Part shown: positions 62,719-64,000 of the stretch, piece by piece
Layout: each line of letters begins with the position of its first letter
Numbering within the stretch: position 1 is the first letter of the stretch
Assembly (NCBI RefSeq): GCF_030819175.1
Contig: NZ_JAUTBJ010000002.1
Coordinates: 2,304,001 to 2,368,000 of the forward strand
DNA: 64,000 nucleotides
DNA from: Sphingomonas sp. SORGH_AS_0879
GTDB taxonomy: Bacteria > Pseudomonadota > Alphaproteobacteria > Sphingomonadales > Sphingomonadaceae
Reading direction: 5' to 3'
Made by a program: the position numbers and the translations under genes
The notes under the pieces: model-generated
Seen by the model: the letters and a program-made list of their open reading frames with translations, nothing else
The model's database searches: none
Told to the model about the DNA's origin: nothing

Positions 62719-62736
62719 AATCGACTGAGACGATCA

Positions 62737-63639
62737 ATGGCCGCGACCTACCTACCTACGTTAAAACAACTGCAATATCTGGTGGCCTTGCAGGACCACG
62801 GTCATTTCGGGCGGGCGGCCGATGCGTGCTTCGTCACGCAATCCACCCTGTCGGCGGGCCTGCGCGAGCTGGAGACGCTGATCGGCGTGACGCTGGTCGA
62901 GCGGACCCGGCGCGTCGTGCGCTTCACGCCGCTGGGTGAGCGGATCGCCGACAAGGCGCGGCGCGTGCTGCGTGAGGCGGACGAACTGGGCGACATGGCG
63001 CGCGCGGCCGGGCGTCCCTTGTCGGGGGAGATGCGCATGTCGGTCATCCCGACCATCGCCCCCTTCATGCTGCCCCGCATCCTGCCGCGCCTGCGCCGCG
63101 ACTATCCCGACCTGAAGCTGTTCCTGCGCGAGGAGCCGAGCGGCCCGGCCTGCGAACGCCTTCACAACGGGCGCACCGATTGCGTGCTGCTCGCGCTGCC
63201 TTTCGCTTGCGGCGAGGTGACGGCCGAGCCGCTGTTCGACGACCGGCTGTTCGTCGCCTTTCCCACGGACGAGGACCGGTCCCCGCCCGCCGCTATCCCG
63301 GCCTCTGCGATCGACGAGGCCCGGCTGCTGCTGCTGGAGGACGGGCATTGCCTGAAGGATCATGCCCTGGCCGCGTGCAACCGCCCCGAATTGCGGGCCG
63401 AGGCGACGATGCTGGGCACGTCGCTTCACACTATCGTGCAAATGGTCGATAACGGGCTGGGTATGACGATGCTGCCCGAAATGGCGCTGCGTGCGGGGAT
63501 ATTGGAGAATACCAACATCACCGCCCGCCCGCTGGATGCGGAGAACGCCATGCGCAAGATCGCGCTGGTCTGGCGGCGGGCCAGCCCGCGCGAGAAGGAT
63601 TTCCGCCTGCTGGCGCAGGTTCTGGGCGAGGCGGCCTGA
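62737..63639 (+). CDS. oxyR: Hydrogen peroxide-inducible transcriptional regulator OxyR
   Basis: A 300-residue LysR-family regulator. HTH: LPTLKQLQYLVALQDHGHFGRAADACFVTQSTLSAGLREL. The redox pair is clear: GHCLKDHALAAC, with Cys residues nine apart exactly as Cys199 and Cys208 of E. coli OxyR (GHCLRDQ and GFC). It activates peroxide defence, here probably the divergent ahpC-ahpD. ATG 62737 starts MAATYLPTLKQL. No strong ribosome site is seen. Confidence 0.95.
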   Translation: MAATYLPTLKQLQYLVALQDHGHFGRAADACFVTQSTLSAGLRELETLIGVTLVERTRRVVRFTPLGERIADKARRVLREADELGDMARAAGRPLSGEMRMSVIPTIAPFMLPRILPRLRRDYPDLKLFLREEPSGPACERLHNGRTDCVLLALPFACGEVTAEPLFDDRLFVAFPTDEDRSPPAAIPASAIDEARLLLLEDGHCLKDHALAACNRPELRAEATMLGTSLHTIVQMVDNGLGMTMLPEMALRAGILENTNITARPLDAENAMRKIALVWRRASPREKDFRLLAQVLGEAA

Positions 63640-63722
63640 TCGCCCGTCGCCCACCCATCCGCAACCGGAGCGCATCGCACGCGTCTTTGCCTCCGACCCC
63701 ATTGCTTCAGGAGATGTGTCCC

Positions 63723-64000
63723 ATGCCCCTTACCGCACGACGCCTGCTGGCCGCGCTGCCGCTCGTCGCCCTGATCGGGCTTGGGGCCTGCGGACGAGGC
63801 GCGGACCAGAAGGCCGCGCCCGCCACCCCCTCCACCGCCGCGCCCGCCCCCGCCGAAGCGCCGATGATGCCGGATCAGGCGATGGCGCCGACCCGGACCA
63901 TCCTGGACAATGCCGCCGCCACGCCCTCGCTATCCTCGCTGGTGGCCGCCGTCCGTGCGTCGGGTCTGGCGACCACGTTGGCGGGACCGGGGCCCTATAC
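63723..64000 (+). CDS. Fasciclin-domain lipoprotein, 3' truncated by the window edge
   Basis: The first 92 codons are visible. A lipoprotein signal ends in IGLGAC (Cys23), then a Pro/Ala linker (APATPSTAAPAPAEAP) and the start of a fasciclin (FAS1) domain: TRTILDNAAATPSLSSLVAAV and ASGLATTLAGPGPYT. FAS1 lipoproteins are thought to be surface adhesion-type proteins. AGGAG precedes the ATG by nine bases. The gene continues beyond the window. Confidence 0.85.
   Translation, partial: MPLTARRLLAALPLVALIGLGACGRGADQKAAPATPSTAAPAPAEAPMMPDQAMAPTRTILDNAAATPSLSSLVAAVRASGLATTLAGPGPY

Noticed and set aside
1..64000. tRNA or rRNA genes, CRISPR arrays, insertion sequences, integrases, toxin-antitoxin pairs or secretion machinery
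   Set aside because: I scanned intergenic gaps and gene products for cloverleafs, spacer repeats, transposase motifs and terminal inverted repeats and saw none that I could support.

Overview
The window is a contiguous, high-GC chromosomal stretch from an alphaproteobacterium, most likely Sphingomonas or a close relative (Sphingomonadaceae). This rests on recognised family content (HPr-rel-A cassette, DUF2147, DUF2794 and DUF2934 proteins, cyo-SURF1-RegBA cluster, phoR-pst-phoU-phoB order) and not on a computed phylogeny. I see no rRNA, tRNA, CRISPR, insertion sequence, prophage or integration scar. It reads as ordinary core and near-core chromosome, densely packed, with many 1 to 16 base gene overlaps.

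Layout. 1-1.6 kb: 3' part of a DUF885 peptidase-like gene. 1.7-8.5 kb (minus): a bo3-type quinol oxidase operon cyoABCD, SURF1, and the redox two-component pair RegB/RegA; an MFS transporter diverges from it. 10.1-13 kb: DUF2147 and DUF1488-like proteins and a PAS hybrid histidine kinase. 13-25.3 kb: glycogen and trehalose metabolism. A GH15 hydrolase (minus) diverges from a Gfo/Idh oxidoreductase, followed by glgX-treZ-malQ-treY and a 3-methyladenine glycosylase. 25.4-29.5 kb: a small membrane protein, a retropepsin-like protease and a 1042-residue hybrid kinase with an odd N terminus. 29.6-36.9 kb: a 34-residue membrane ORF, an OmpR-type two-component pair, gamma carbonic anhydrase, malate synthase G, a LysR regulator, DUF808. 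37-45 kb: signalling block with a beta-propeller diguanylate cyclase, dinB, and a histidine kinase next to a REC-GGDEF-EAL regulator. 45-49 kb: glmU-glmS and gph. 49-51.6 kb (minus): a four-gene HprK-related / PqqD-like / nucleotidyltransferase cassette with a Tat-exported small protein. 51.7-58.9 kb: the complete Pho regulon core phoR-pstSCAB-phoU-phoB. 59-64 kb: a secreted small protein, DUF2794, cysE, a TauE/SafE permease, ahpC-ahpD divergent from oxyR, and the start of a fasciclin lipoprotein.

How the parts work together. Several self-contained modules sit next to their own regulators: quinol oxidase with the quinone/redox sensor RegB; phosphate uptake with PhoR/PhoB; peroxide detoxification with OxyR. 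The glgX-treZ-malQ-treY run can convert glycogen to trehalose, with MalQ recycling short maltodextrins, while the divergent GH15 enzyme could release glucose from maltodextrin or trehalose.

The best candidate for an under-described system is the 49.0-51.6 kb operon. It holds an HprK-related kinase, a PqqD-like peptide-recognition protein and a nucleotidyltransferase, the same tailoring classes found beside some lasso peptides. It lacks any lasso cyclase or leader protease and is preceded by a Tat-signal protein that could be the substrate. Other points worth a look are a ParD-like segment fused to a hybrid kinase, a hairpin-rich ahpC-ahpD spacer, a candidate OxyR operator and Pho box, and an unresolved dinB start with a LexA-like box inside the longest reading frame.
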